DNA from: JAWSVE01 sp050633885
GTDB taxonomy: Bacteria > Pseudomonadota > Gammaproteobacteria > Pseudomonadales > Cellvibrionaceae
NCBI GenBank assembly: GCA_050633885.1
Contig: JBOEHK010000001.1
Span: 186,001 to 250,000 of the forward strand
Direction of reading: 5' to 3'
Length of the DNA: 64,000 bases
Below the pieces are notes generated by a model, which searched no databases, was not told the DNA's origin, and saw only the letters and a program-made list of their open reading frames with translations. The position numbers were made by a program, and so were the translations under genes. Position 1 is the first letter of the stretch. Every line of letters begins with the position of its first letter. Shown here piece by piece: positions 9,285-17,846 of this stretch.

Positions 9285-10271
9285 CTAACCGCCAGTCATA
9301 TTCATTAAGCGAACAATTTGAGGTTCGTCAGAATGACTAAAATGGTGTTTCTCAGGTTTGATTTTTATTGCATCAACGATGGCTTCTTTTAACTTTTCTC
9401 TGTCACCAGGGTGAGCTCGAACAACAGCGCGGAGGTCGACGGAATGCTCATTGCCCAAGCATAACAACAATCGCCCTTCTGCTGTTAATCGCACTCTATT
9501 GCAGGTAGAGCAAAAGTTTTCACTGTGCGGAGAAATAAAGCCTATGCGAGTTTTTGTTCCGGAGATTTGCCAGTAACGAGATGGCCCACCTGTTTTTTTT
9601 TCGATGGGCTCTATTGTGTAATGTGGTGTGATGAGGTCGCGTAAATCTTGACTGCTACAAAATTCTTCTGCACGAACGTGGTCGGTGATAGAGCCTAAAG
9701 GCATCTCTTCAATGAAGCTGATATCTAATTCGTTATCACAAGCATATTTAACAAGATCAGTGACTTCGTCTGCATTTCTGTTTTTAAGAATTACGGCATT
9801 TAATTTAATTTTCTCAAAACCTACTTCTTTTGCAGTAGCGATTCCATCAAGTACCTTTGATAGTTCACCTACTCGTGTCAATGCGCGAAATCGCTCTTCC
9901 TTTAAACTGTCGAGACTGACATTAATGCGTTTTACCCCAGCATTTTTGAGTGCTTTAGCTTGCTGAGCGAGATGAGAGCCGTTGGTCGTCAAAGTGAGCT
10001 CTTCTAAATCCGATAAGCCGCCAAGTTCATTAAAAAGAGAAATAACATTTTTTCTTATTAATGGCTCTCCCCCTGTGATACGAATTTTCTTTGCTCCTAA
10101 CTCTGTAAAAGCGGCGGCTACCTCATATAGCTCTTCAAGTGTGAGCAACTTTGCACGCGGTAAGAAAGTCATGTTTTCTGTCATGCAATAAACACATCGA
10201 AAATCACAACGATCAGTCACAGATATTCGTAAGTAGTTAATTGAACGTTGATAGGGGTCGATTAAAGCCAT
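9285..10271 (-). CDS. moaA: GTP 3',8-cyclase MoaA (radical SAM)
   Basis: MoaA starts molybdopterin synthesis by converting GTP to the cyclic precursor with MoaC. The radical-SAM cluster motif CDFRCVYC lies near residue 22, the second cluster cysteines are in SENFCSTCNRVRLTAEGRLLLCLG, and the protein ends in the conserved GG tail. ATG at 10271 gives 328 residues; a TTG two codons earlier also exists. It heads the Mo-cofactor run and is divergent from nirB across about 520 bp, so the same intergenic region may control both cofactor synthesis and nitrogen assimilation. Confidence 0.95.
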   Translation of the reverse strand: MALIDPYQRSINYLRISVTDRCDFRCVYCMTENMTFLPRAKLLTLEELYEVAAAFTELGAKKIRITGGEPLIRKNVISLFNELGGLSDLEELTLTTNGSHLAQQAKALKNAGVKRINVSLDSLKEERFRALTRVGELSKVLDGIATAKEVGFEKIKLNAVILKNRNADEVTDLVKYACDNELDISFIEEMPLGSITDHVRAEEFCSSQDLRDLITPHYTIEPIEKKTGGPSRYWQISGTKTRIGFISPHSENFCSTCNRVRLTAEGRLLLCLGNEHSVDLRAVVRAHPGDREKLKEAIVDAIKIKPEKHHFSHSDEPQIVRLMNMTGG

Positions 10272-10472
10272 AGTCAAAAATAAAAGTTAGCGATCAGAAA
10301 AAATTATTTGTTGTGATTTAGTCTCTGGCTGCAGAGAAGTGCTAAACCAATAACAAGCCATTAAAGCAGAAGCATTAGATCAAGCTACGTTAGCTCAAAA
10401 TACGACATTGAGGGTCATTGTAGCAATGATCGTTTGGGTTTAGATACGGCGTAGTCAGGTTTTTAAATGTTT

Positions 10473-10606
10473 CATCGAAGTGAAAGCTTACACTTCGGTG
10501 GTCTTTTATGGTGCTTTTTTTAGGTTTCATGCACTCAAATGTTCTTTCTCGACCTTGATTTTCTGCGCAACACCAGTTCTCTGGTGCGCATTATTGGTGC
10601 TTTTTT
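10473..10606 (+). other. Paired hairpin/T-run elements upstream of nirB
   Basis: Two inverted repeats each precede a T-run. The first pairs CATCGAAGTG (10473-10482) with CACTTCGGTG (10491-10500). The second pairs CACCAG (10571-10576) with CTGGTG (10581-10586), flanked by GCGC/CGC. Each is followed by TGGTGC plus six or seven T. They could be terminators of a short transcript or an attenuator, but they lie upstream of the sigma-54 promoter, and the TGGTGC copies fit NtrC half-sites at least as well. The rest of the moaA-nirB gap (10278-10470) shows no gene. Confidence 0.4.
10564..10601. promoter_or_regulatory. Candidate NtrC binding sites
   Basis: TGCGCATTATTGGTGCT at 10585-10601 matches 10 of 14 fixed positions of the NtrC consensus (TGCACCA, 3 bases, TGGTGCA). 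It overlaps a larger inverted repeat at 10564-10590 with outer arms TGCGC and inner arms CACCAG/CTGGTG. A further half-site TGGTGC lies at 10508-10513. The cluster sits roughly 85-125 bp upstream of the predicted sigma-54 start point, the usual distance for NtrC. Confidence 0.5.
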
Positions 10607-10661
10607 GTTGCTTGTGTTTTAACTCATTGATAATAAAGAGTTATTTTTTTAAGCGAACATG

Positions 10662-10677
10662 TGGCATTTATATTGCT
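10662..10677 (+). promoter_or_regulatory. Sigma-54 (RpoN) promoter of nirBD
   Basis: TGGCATTTATATTGCT has GG and GC elements at exactly the spacing of the -24/-12 consensus (TGGCA, 6 bases, TTGCW). It points toward nirB, with a predicted start near 10688, about 105 bp before the ATG. Together with the upstream NtrC-like sites this indicates nitrogen-limitation control. Confidence 0.7.
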
Positions 10678-10794
10678 AAACAAGTGTGTATAGGTTTCTT
10701 CAGTGTGTGATGCACTCGTTTTAAAAACTAAATTGCTAAATTGCACTGACCAAAATGATAAAGATTGTATTTTAGAGAGTTGAGGTAAAGATTC

Positions 10795-13326
10795 ATGAGT
10801 AAAGAGCGCGTATTGATTGTTGGTAATGGCATGGTTGGCCACAAATTAATTGAGTCGCTCTTGCAGGCATCTGATTCAGATAAATTTGAATTGGCTACTT
10901 TTTCTGAAGAGCCTCGCCTAGCTTACGATCGCGTGCAATTAAGTAGTTATTTTAATGGGGCTACGGCAGAAGACTTGTCTTTGACCAATGAAAATTTCTA
11001 TATCGATAACAAGGTCACTTTTCTATTGAATGACAAAGTTGAGTCTATTGATACAGATGCTCAGCAGGTCGTCACGGCGTCGGGTAAGAAAGAAAAATAT
11101 GACAGGCTTGTTCTTGCAACGGGCTCCTTTCCTTTTGTTCCTCCTATTCCTGGAAAAGATCAACCGCATTGCTTGGTTTATCGAACTGTCGAAGATTTAG
11201 AGGCTATCACTGCCTCAGCGAAAGAAAGCAAGGTAGGAGTCGTTGTTGGCGGTGGCCTTTTAGGTTTAGAAGCTGCAAATGCATTAAAAAGTTTAGGTTT
11301 AAAAACTCATGTTGTTGAATTTGCACCGCGTTTGATGGCTGTCCAGTTGGATGAAGGTGGTGGTAATTTATTGCGTAAAAAAATTGAAGAATTGGATGTC
11401 GATGTTCATACCGAAAAAAACACAAAAGAAATTGTGAAGGGAGACGAGTGCCGCTATCGCATGAACTTTGCGGACGGTTCTTTTTTAGAAACGGATATGA
11501 TTTTGTTTTCTGCGGGAATTCGTCCGCAAGATGAATTGGCGAGAGCTTGTGGTTTAGAGGTGGGTGAGCGCGGTGGAATAGTGGTTAATAACTTTTGCCA
11601 AACGTCACATGAAAAAATTTATGCCGTGGGTGAATGCGCACTGTGGGGTGGACGAATTTATGGTTTGGTTGCACCTGGTTATCAAATGGCAAAAGTCGCC
11701 GCGTCTCATATGACGGGTGGTGCTGACGAATTTGTCGGCGCCGATATGAGTACAAAATTAAAATTACTGGGAGTTGATGTTGCCAGTATTGGTGATGCTC
11801 ATGGGAGCACCCCTGGATGCCAATCATATATTTATCATGATCAAGTCAATGAAGTATACAAACGGCTTATTGTCTCAGAAGATGGCGAGCATTTATTGGG
11901 CGCTGTTCTTGTTGGTGATGTTGATAGTTACGGCAATTTGTTACAGATGATGCTGAATGATATGCCGCTTCCTGAAAATCCTGAAATGTTAATTCTGCCC
12001 AGTTTTGACGGAGCAGAGGCACCTGTCATGGGTGTTGAGGCTTTACCAGAAGCCGCTCAAATCTGTTCTTGTAATGATGTTTCCAAAGGTGCAATTTGCC
12101 AAGCCATTCAAGATGGCGCTCATACAATGGGAGATGTTAAAGCCGTTACAACAGCGTCAACTTCTTGCGGCGGTTGTACAGCGCTAGTAAAACAAGTCCT
12201 AGACAGTGAATTGTTAAAGTTGGGCGTCGAAGTATCAAACAATCTTTGTGAGCATTTTCCTCATTCTCGCCAAGAGTTGGCAGATATTGTTCGAGTCAAA
12301 GAAATAAAAACATTTGATGATTTAATTGATCAGCACGGTACTGGTTATGGTTGTGAAATTTGTAAGCCCGCTGCCGGATCTATCTTAGCGTCTTACTGGA
12401 ATGATTATATTCTTAAAGACGAACATATGGGTCTTCAAGATACTAATGATGTTTTTTTGGCGAACATGCAGAAAGATGGAACCTATTCAGTTGTGCCTAG
12501 AGTGGCCGGTGGAGAAATAACACCAGAAAAATTAATTGTGTTAGGTGAAGTCGCAAAAGATTTTGGGTTGTACACAAAAATAACTGGCGGTCAGCGAATA
12601 GATTTGTTTGGTGCTCAGCTACATGAACTTCCTATCATATGGAAAAAGCTAGTCGACGCTGGTTTTGAGACCGGCCACGCATACGGTAAATCGTTGAGAA
12701 CAGTCAAATCTTGTGTGGGCAGTTCTTGGTGTCGTTACGGTGTTCAAGATAGCGTAACAATGGCTATTGATATTGAAGAACGTTACAGAGGTTTACGTTC
12801 ACCTCATAAATTAAAAATGGCGGTATCTGGTTGTACTCGTGAATGCGCAGAAGCACAAAGTAAAGATGTTGGCATCATTTCTACGGAAAAAGGTTGGAAT
12901 CTCTACCTGTGTGGTAATGGTGGGATGCGTCCACGGCATGCTGATTTGTTTGCAACAGATTTAGATGATGACACGCTTGTTAAATATATTGATCGTTTTT
13001 TAATGTTTTATATTCGAACAGCAGATCGCTTACAAAGAACTTCTGTTTGGTTAGAAAATTTAGAGGGTGGCTTGGACTATTTAAAGAAAGTCGTCATCGA
13101 TGATAAATTGGGAATTTGTTCGGAATTAGAAGCTGAAATGGGACGAGTTGTTGATACTTATCAGTGTGAATGGAAGACAACCATTGAAAGCCCAGAAAAA
13201 CTAAAAAGATTCCAGCATTTTATTAATGCTAGCGAAGAAGATGATAATTTAGTTTACATGGACGAGCGAGGGCAAAAAAGGCCGGCAACGAAAGAAGAGC
13301 GTATTAAAATATTGGAGGCTGTGTAA
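10795..13326 (+). CDS. nirB: Nitrite reductase [NAD(P)H] large subunit NirB
   Basis: 843 residues, full length. Reduces nitrite to ammonium in the cytoplasm using NAD(P)H. Domains in order are FAD/NAD-binding (GNGMVGHKL near the start, GGGLLGLEAA near residue 150), a BFD-like [2Fe-2S] segment (cysteines near 423-460: CSCND and SCGGC), and the sulfite/nitrite reductase half with siroheme-4Fe-4S cysteines in CVGSSWCRYG (about 639) and SGCTRECAEA (about 678). A GAGG ribosome site lies just upstream. The gene overlaps nirD by one base (TAATG). The sigma-54/NtrC region upstream and the neighbouring transporter and kinase indicate an assimilatory role. Confidence 0.96.
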   Translation: MSKERVLIVGNGMVGHKLIESLLQASDSDKFELATFSEEPRLAYDRVQLSSYFNGATAEDLSLTNENFYIDNKVTFLLNDKVESIDTDAQQVVTASGKKEKYDRLVLATGSFPFVPPIPGKDQPHCLVYRTVEDLEAITASAKESKVGVVVGGGLLGLEAANALKSLGLKTHVVEFAPRLMAVQLDEGGGNLLRKKIEELDVDVHTEKNTKEIVKGDECRYRMNFADGSFLETDMILFSAGIRPQDELARACGLEVGERGGIVVNNFCQTSHEKIYAVGECALWGGRIYGLVAPGYQMAKVAASHMTGGADEFVGADMSTKLKLLGVDVASIGDAHGSTPGCQSYIYHDQVNEVYKRLIVSEDGEHLLGAVLVGDVDSYGNLLQMMLNDMPLPENPEMLILPSFDGAEAPVMGVEALPEAAQICSCNDVSKGAICQAIQDGAHTMGDVKAVTTASTSCGGCTALVKQVLDSELLKLGVEVSNNLCEHFPHSRQELADIVRVKEIKTFDDLIDQHGTGYGCEICKPAAGSILASYWNDYILKDEHMGLQDTNDVFLANMQKDGTYSVVPRVAGGEITPEKLIVLGEVAKDFGLYTKITGGQRIDLFGAQLHELPIIWKKLVDAGFETGHAYGKSLRTVKSCVGSSWCRYGVQDSVTMAIDIEERYRGLRSPHKLKMAVSGCTRECAEAQSKDVGIISTEKGWNLYLCGNGGMRPRHADLFATDLDDDTLVKYIDRFLMFYIRTADRLQRTSVWLENLEGGLDYLKKVVIDDKLGICSELEAEMGRVVDTYQCEWKTTIESPEKLKRFQHFINASEEDDNLVYMDERGQKRPATKEERIKILEAV

Positions 13327-13688
13327 TGGAAGCTGTTGTCAATTCCGCAATTGTTAACGAAAAAACTGAATGGTTATCGGTTTGCAATCTCAATGATATT
13401 ACACCGGATACTGGCGTTTGTGTTTTGTTTAATGGAGAGCAGGTCGCTATATTTCGTGAAAGAAAAAATAATCAAATTTTTGCTATATCAAATTATGATC
13501 CCATCGGAGAAGCAAATGTTCTCTCTCGCGGGATTTTAGGTTCTATTGACGGCCAATTAGTTGTGGCTTCCCCTTTGTATAAGCAACACTTTACTCTTTC
13601 AAGCGGTGTATGTTTGGAAGATGATGGAGTTAAGGTTAAAACTTACCCTGTTCGTGTAGAAGAAGGGCGAGTTCAACTTTCATTATAA
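13326..13688 (+). CDS. nirD: Nitrite reductase small subunit NirD
   Basis: 120 residues with the Rieske-like fold of NirD (NDITPDTGVCVLFNGEQVAIFRER and ISNYDPIGEANVLSRGILG, then SPLYKQHFTL) but without the Cys/His cluster ligands, as usual for this family. It is the partner of NirB and starts on the last base of the nirB stop. A strong terminator follows at 13729, so nirBD is a two-gene unit separate from the transporter gene. Confidence 0.94.
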   Translation: MEAVVNSAIVNEKTEWLSVCNLNDITPDTGVCVLFNGEQVAIFRERKNNQIFAISNYDPIGEANVLSRGILGSIDGQLVVASPLYKQHFTLSSGVCLEDDGVKVKTYPVRVEEGRVQLSL

Positions 13689-13728
13689 TTTATTCTTAAT
13701 ATGTCACCAGTTGCTCTCTAAGCCTTAT

Positions 13729-13752
13729 GGGCGGTTCGCCGCCCTTTTTTTT
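13729..13752 (+). terminator. Rho-independent terminator after nirD
   Basis: A perfect 6-bp stem GGGCGG/CCGCCC closes a TTCG tetraloop (UUCG in RNA) and is followed by eight T. It ends the nirBD transcript before the transporter gene. Confidence 0.9.
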
Positions 13753-13835
13753 CGCTTATTGTTCGGTCGACGTGTCTTTTTTCATGTTACATGATGATTA
13801 TTAGAATTTGTACTAATCATACGTACGGAGTTTTT

Positions 13836-15302
13836 ATGTCTGCAGATCGGTTTAATATATTTTCTTTTTCAGGAAAAATGAAAATACTTCATTTGTCTTG
13901 GATGGCTTTCTTTATTACTTTTTTTGTTTGGTTTAACCATGCGCCGATGATGATGGCGATTGGAACATCGTTAAATATTTCGATGGATCAATTAAAAACT
14001 TTGTTAATTTTGAATGTTGCTTTAACCATTCCTGCTCGTGTATTGATCGGAATGTTGACGGATAAATACGGGCCAAGAATAGTCTATTCCGCATTGTTAA
14101 TGGTGTGTTCCATTCCTTGCTTTATGTTTGCCTTAGCAGATAATTATTTGCAGTTAGCGCTTGCGAGATTTTTATTGGGTTTTATTGGCGCTGGTTTTGT
14201 GATCGGTATTCGGATGGTATCCGAATGGTTTCCCGCGAATGAGTTAGGAACGGCAGAGGGTGTTTATGGAGGTTGGGGAAACTTTGGTTCAGCCGCAGCT
14301 GCGTTCACTTTGCCGACAATTGCGTTATTGTTTGGTGGTGATGACGGTTGGCGTTATGCAATTGGTCTGACGGGTGTTTTGAGTTTGGCATTTTCATTTA
14401 TTTATTATAAAAATGTGAACGACACCCCTAAAGGGTCTACTTATTTTAAGCCTAAAAATTTAGGTGCGTTAGAGGTGACGAGTAAAGGTGACTTCTTTAT
14501 GCTATTGGTTATGAAGCTGCCGATGTATGGAGCTTTAGCGCTTTTAGCTTGGAAGTTATCTCCTCAAGGTGCAGGAATCTTAAGTTCTCTTGCTGTCAAT
14601 GCGATTTATATAGGGTTAGTTTTATTATATTTTTATGATTTAAAGCATGTGTGGGTTGTCAATAAAAATATTTTTGAAAAGCCTGTGCCTGAATTGCATC
14701 AATATAAATTCAAGCAAGTGGCCGTTTTGAATATTTTATATTTTGCAACGTTTGGCTCTGAGTTGGCTGTTATTTCAATGTTGCCTTTATTTTTTGCGGA
14801 AACCTTTTCGTTGAGCCCTGTTTTAGCTGGAATGGTTGCTTCGGCTTATGCGTTTATGAATCTAATGTCTCGGCCTTTAGGCGGCTTTATCAGTGATAAG
14901 TTTGGACGTCGCACAACGTTATTAATTTTAACCGCCGGATTAGCTGCGGGATATTTCCTAATGGGTCTTGTTGACAGTACTTGGGCTGTTTGGTTGGCTG
15001 TCGTCGCTGCAATGGCATGTTCTTTCTTTGTTCAATCAGGAGAGGGAGCTGTATTTGCTGTTGTTCCATTAATTAAGCGTAGGTTGACAGGGCAAATAGC
15101 TGGCATGACAGGCGCTTATGGTAATGTTGGGGCAGTCGTTTATTTAACGGTTTTATCTTTTGTTGATTACTCTACATTTTTCTATGTCATTGCTGGTACT
15201 GCAGTACTTGGATTCATTACTTTATTATTCATGGAAGAACCGAAAGGACAAATGGCAGAAGTACGTGAAGACGGATCTGTAGAGCTGATTGATGTCACTT
15301 AA
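13836..15302 (+). CDS. narK: Nitrate/nitrite MFS transporter (NarK/NasA type)
   Basis: 488 residues from the ATG at 13836, chosen because ACGGAG lies 5 bases upstream; an earlier in-frame ATG at 13791 adds 15 unlikely residues. About 12 membrane helices. Family motifs are the glycine-rich nitrate signature segments GFVIGIRMVSEWFPANELGTAEGVYGGWGNFGSAAAAF and the second one near GQIAGMTGAYGNVGAVVYLT. It imports nitrate and/or nitrite across the inner membrane. It is followed 86 bp later by the phosphatase/kinase gene, a pairing seen in assimilatory loci. Confidence 0.93.
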   Translation: MSADRFNIFSFSGKMKILHLSWMAFFITFFVWFNHAPMMMAIGTSLNISMDQLKTLLILNVALTIPARVLIGMLTDKYGPRIVYSALLMVCSIPCFMFALADNYLQLALARFLLGFIGAGFVIGIRMVSEWFPANELGTAEGVYGGWGNFGSAAAAFTLPTIALLFGGDDGWRYAIGLTGVLSLAFSFIYYKNVNDTPKGSTYFKPKNLGALEVTSKGDFFMLLVMKLPMYGALALLAWKLSPQGAGILSSLAVNAIYIGLVLLYFYDLKHVWVVNKNIFEKPVPELHQYKFKQVAVLNILYFATFGSELAVISMLPLFFAETFSLSPVLAGMVASAYAFMNLMSRPLGGFISDKFGRRTTLLILTAGLAAGYFLMGLVDSTWAVWLAVVAAMACSFFVQSGEGAVFAVVPLIKRRLTGQIAGMTGAYGNVGAVVYLTVLSFVDYSTFFYVIAGTAVLGFITLLFMEEPKGQMAEVREDGSVELIDVT

Positions 15303-15388
15303 ATTGTATTGATGAAGAGTGAATAATCTGTCATTGTTTTTAAGCTCAACAATTGTTTTCGAATGCAGCGATTTTGTGAAAAAAATAC

Positions 15389-17134
15389 ATGACAGATTCT
15401 TCAGTACAACTCGATGTTAGTTTTGGTGGTTACTCCATTGCTGGAGTCAAGCCGACTAACGAAGATGCCTTTGCTGCGCATCAACCAAAATTAGGCACTC
15501 GCTACATCAAAGGATCTGTCGCTTGCATTGCCGATGGAGTGAGCTGTAGTGAGAATGCACAGCGTGCAAGCCAAACCAGTGTCACCCAATTTATTGAGGA
15601 TTATTACAGCACACCTGACACTTGGCCTGTCAGAAAAGCTGCTGCTCGAGTATTATCTTCAATGAATTCTTGGTTGTATCATTATGGCCAGCAATCCTCC
15701 CTCCCTCATAATGGTTTAGTGACGACCTTTAGCGCTATTGTTTGTAAATCTACTACTGCACATTTATTTCATGTGGGTGATAGTCGCATTTATCGTTTTC
15801 GCTCCTCTCGAATCGAACAAATAACGCGTGATCATTCTCATAAGCAAGTGGGTAATAAAGTATTTCTGACCCGAGCACTTGGTATGGATAGCCGTCTTGA
15901 AGTGGATTATTTACAAGAAGAATTGGAAAAAGATGATGTTTTTATCCTAACCACAGATGGCGTTCATGATTATTTTTCAAAAAATACATTGGAACGTTTT
16001 TTATTAAAAGAATTCGAAGACTCATCAACCAATGACAGTAGTGCATTAGAAAAGATAGCAGAAAATATTGTTGAAAAAGCATTAAGCAGTGGAAGCGAAG
16101 ACAATATTAGTTGCTTGTTATGTCGTGTTAAGACGTTGCCTAAAGAAGAGATAGAAGAGGTTCATCGCAAGCTGACGGAATTAAAAATACCGCCGGTGAT
16201 GTCTCCGGGTATGTCTATTGATGGCTTCGACATTTTAAGCGTTGTTCATAGTGGAACTCGAAGCCATGTTTATCTTGTGTCAGAAAAAGGTACCGATAAA
16301 AAATATATTTTAAAAGCGCCTTCAGAAAATTTTTCAGATGATGCCCAATACCTTGAAGGCTTTTCTCGAGAGCAATGGGTGGGTAAGCGTATCGACAATT
16401 CTCGGGTAATGAAAATTTATGAGCGCCCAGAAAACAGCCCTTTTTTGTATCATGTTTGCGAGTATCTATCAGGACAAACACTTCGGCAATGGATGTACGA
16501 TAACCCAACTCCCAAATTAGAGATGGTTCGCGAATTAACCAAGTCTATTGTTTTTGCGTTAAGAGTTTTTCAGCGGTTAGGAATGACGCATAGAGATTTG
16601 AAGCCCGAAAATATTATTTTGGATAAAAATAATCAGGCAAAGATTATTGATTTTGGAACGGTGTTGGTCGAAGGGTTGGAGGAAATAGATTCGCCCTTAT
16701 CGGAAGAAATACCCGTCGGCTCAGTTGACTATATTGCCCCAGAATATTTGCTGGGCAGTATTCACCCCTCATCCGATTTGTTTTCTTTGGGTGTGATCAT
16801 TTATGAAATGTTATGCGGCCATCTTCCTTATAAAGAATTGACGGCGCAAGCACACCCTAAGCGATTTGCTGATTGGAAATTTCGATCAATGACTAACTTT
16901 AGGAAAGATATTCCAATATGGGTGGGACTGACTTTAAAAAAAGCGTGTGAGCCAGACCCAAGAAATCGTTATCAAGCGTTTTCTGAATTCTTACACGACA
17001 TGTCAACACCGAATGACTCTTTAATATCGAAGCAGCAAAAGGCCCCATTAATCGAAAGAAATCCAGTGTTATTTTGGCAGGTATTAAGTGCCATTTTATT
17101 TTTGATTATTATTGTTCAATTTATAAAAAAATAA
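15389..17134 (+). CDS. Fused PP2C phosphatase / Ser-Thr protein kinase
   Basis: 581 residues. The N-terminal PP2C-type domain (about 10-250) has NEDAFAA, the metal-binding ADGVSCSENA, TDGVHDYF and SEDNIS. The kinase domain (about 270-535) has the HRDLKPENIILD catalytic loop and IIDFGTV metal site, so both activities look intact. A single C-terminal helix (about 555-577) tethers it to the inner membrane. Proteins of this layout accompany assimilatory nitrate/nitrite genes in several gammaproteobacteria, and their target is not known to me. It lies directly behind narK on the same strand. Confidence 0.9.
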   Translation: MTDSSVQLDVSFGGYSIAGVKPTNEDAFAAHQPKLGTRYIKGSVACIADGVSCSENAQRASQTSVTQFIEDYYSTPDTWPVRKAAARVLSSMNSWLYHYGQQSSLPHNGLVTTFSAIVCKSTTAHLFHVGDSRIYRFRSSRIEQITRDHSHKQVGNKVFLTRALGMDSRLEVDYLQEELEKDDVFILTTDGVHDYFSKNTLERFLLKEFEDSSTNDSSALEKIAENIVEKALSSGSEDNISCLLCRVKTLPKEEIEEVHRKLTELKIPPVMSPGMSIDGFDILSVVHSGTRSHVYLVSEKGTDKKYILKAPSENFSDDAQYLEGFSREQWVGKRIDNSRVMKIYERPENSPFLYHVCEYLSGQTLRQWMYDNPTPKLEMVRELTKSIVFALRVFQRLGMTHRDLKPENIILDKNNQAKIIDFGTVLVEGLEEIDSPLSEEIPVGSVDYIAPEYLLGSIHPSSDLFSLGVIIYEMLCGHLPYKELTAQAHPKRFADWKFRSMTNFRKDIPIWVGLTLKKACEPDPRNRYQAFSEFLHDMSTPNDSLISKQQKAPLIERNPVLFWQVLSAILFLIIIVQFIKK

Positions 17135-17846
17135 ATATTTGTAGTTTTCCGTGCTGCAGAAAAAACTGGTTAAGTTCGCCTAGAGCTCAGTACATAGGCT
17201 TATAAGCTTGTATTTCATCTTCGGAAAACAAAGAAACTATAAGATTTTCCGGTATATGCTAATCTTTATTTTGGTTCTAAAAAGCATATCTATAAGAGGT
17301 TGTTACTTCTTGTTGTTACCTTCAGTAATACATTCAGTACTGTGAGCATGCAGTCAGGACTTTAATGCGCTAAATCAATGAAGTTAAAATAAGTTGTTGC
17401 TATACTCGCCCGCAGACCATTAAATGTATCAAAAAATATTATAAATAGTATGGTCAGGAGAGGTTGAGTATTTGATAACTAAGCTATTTTTGATGGCTTT
17501 GGCTAGGTCAAATGCTTTAGGACGAAATAGAAGAGAAATTGAACTACAACTCTTATTTACTCAAGGCTCAAAAGGCTTTGTTAGTATCAGTAAGAGAAGT
17601 TTGTCCAGCGCTGACAGATGATAAAAACAAAATGCGTCTTCAAAAATCCTATTTTTCCCGCCTCGCTTCACTTTTATTTTCGCAGGTCAATTGTTAAGCG
17701 ACAATCGTAATAAAATATTGACTCAGTTGTTAAAAAGAGTAAGCATAGCGACCCAATAATAATTCAAATAGATCAGTTTTCTTTATTAACTAAAATAATT
17801 AATACTCATAAAAAACCAAGAAACTAAAAAAGCAGGGGAACTTCAT
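17135..17846. other. 712-bp gap without a recognised gene
   Basis: Between the kinase and a TonB-dependent receptor, where a nitrate reductase gene would be expected. It holds only short frames: a 42-codon ATG frame from 17493, and an overlapping frame 17521-17697 that reads EEKLNYNSYLLKAQKALL before its stop and lacks a good start. Neither is recognised. They could be decayed remnants or chance. The 3' part is AT-rich and presumably carries the receptor promoter. Confidence 0.5.

Noticed and set aside
10480..10710. 76-codon frame in the moaA-nirB gap
   Set aside because: It covers the NtrC-like sites and the sigma-54 promoter, is Phe/Cys-rich and looks like translated regulatory DNA.
17493..17697. 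Short frames in the 712-bp gap as remnants of a nitrate reductase gene
   Set aside because: No molybdopterin-reductase motif or cysteine cluster is present in any frame.
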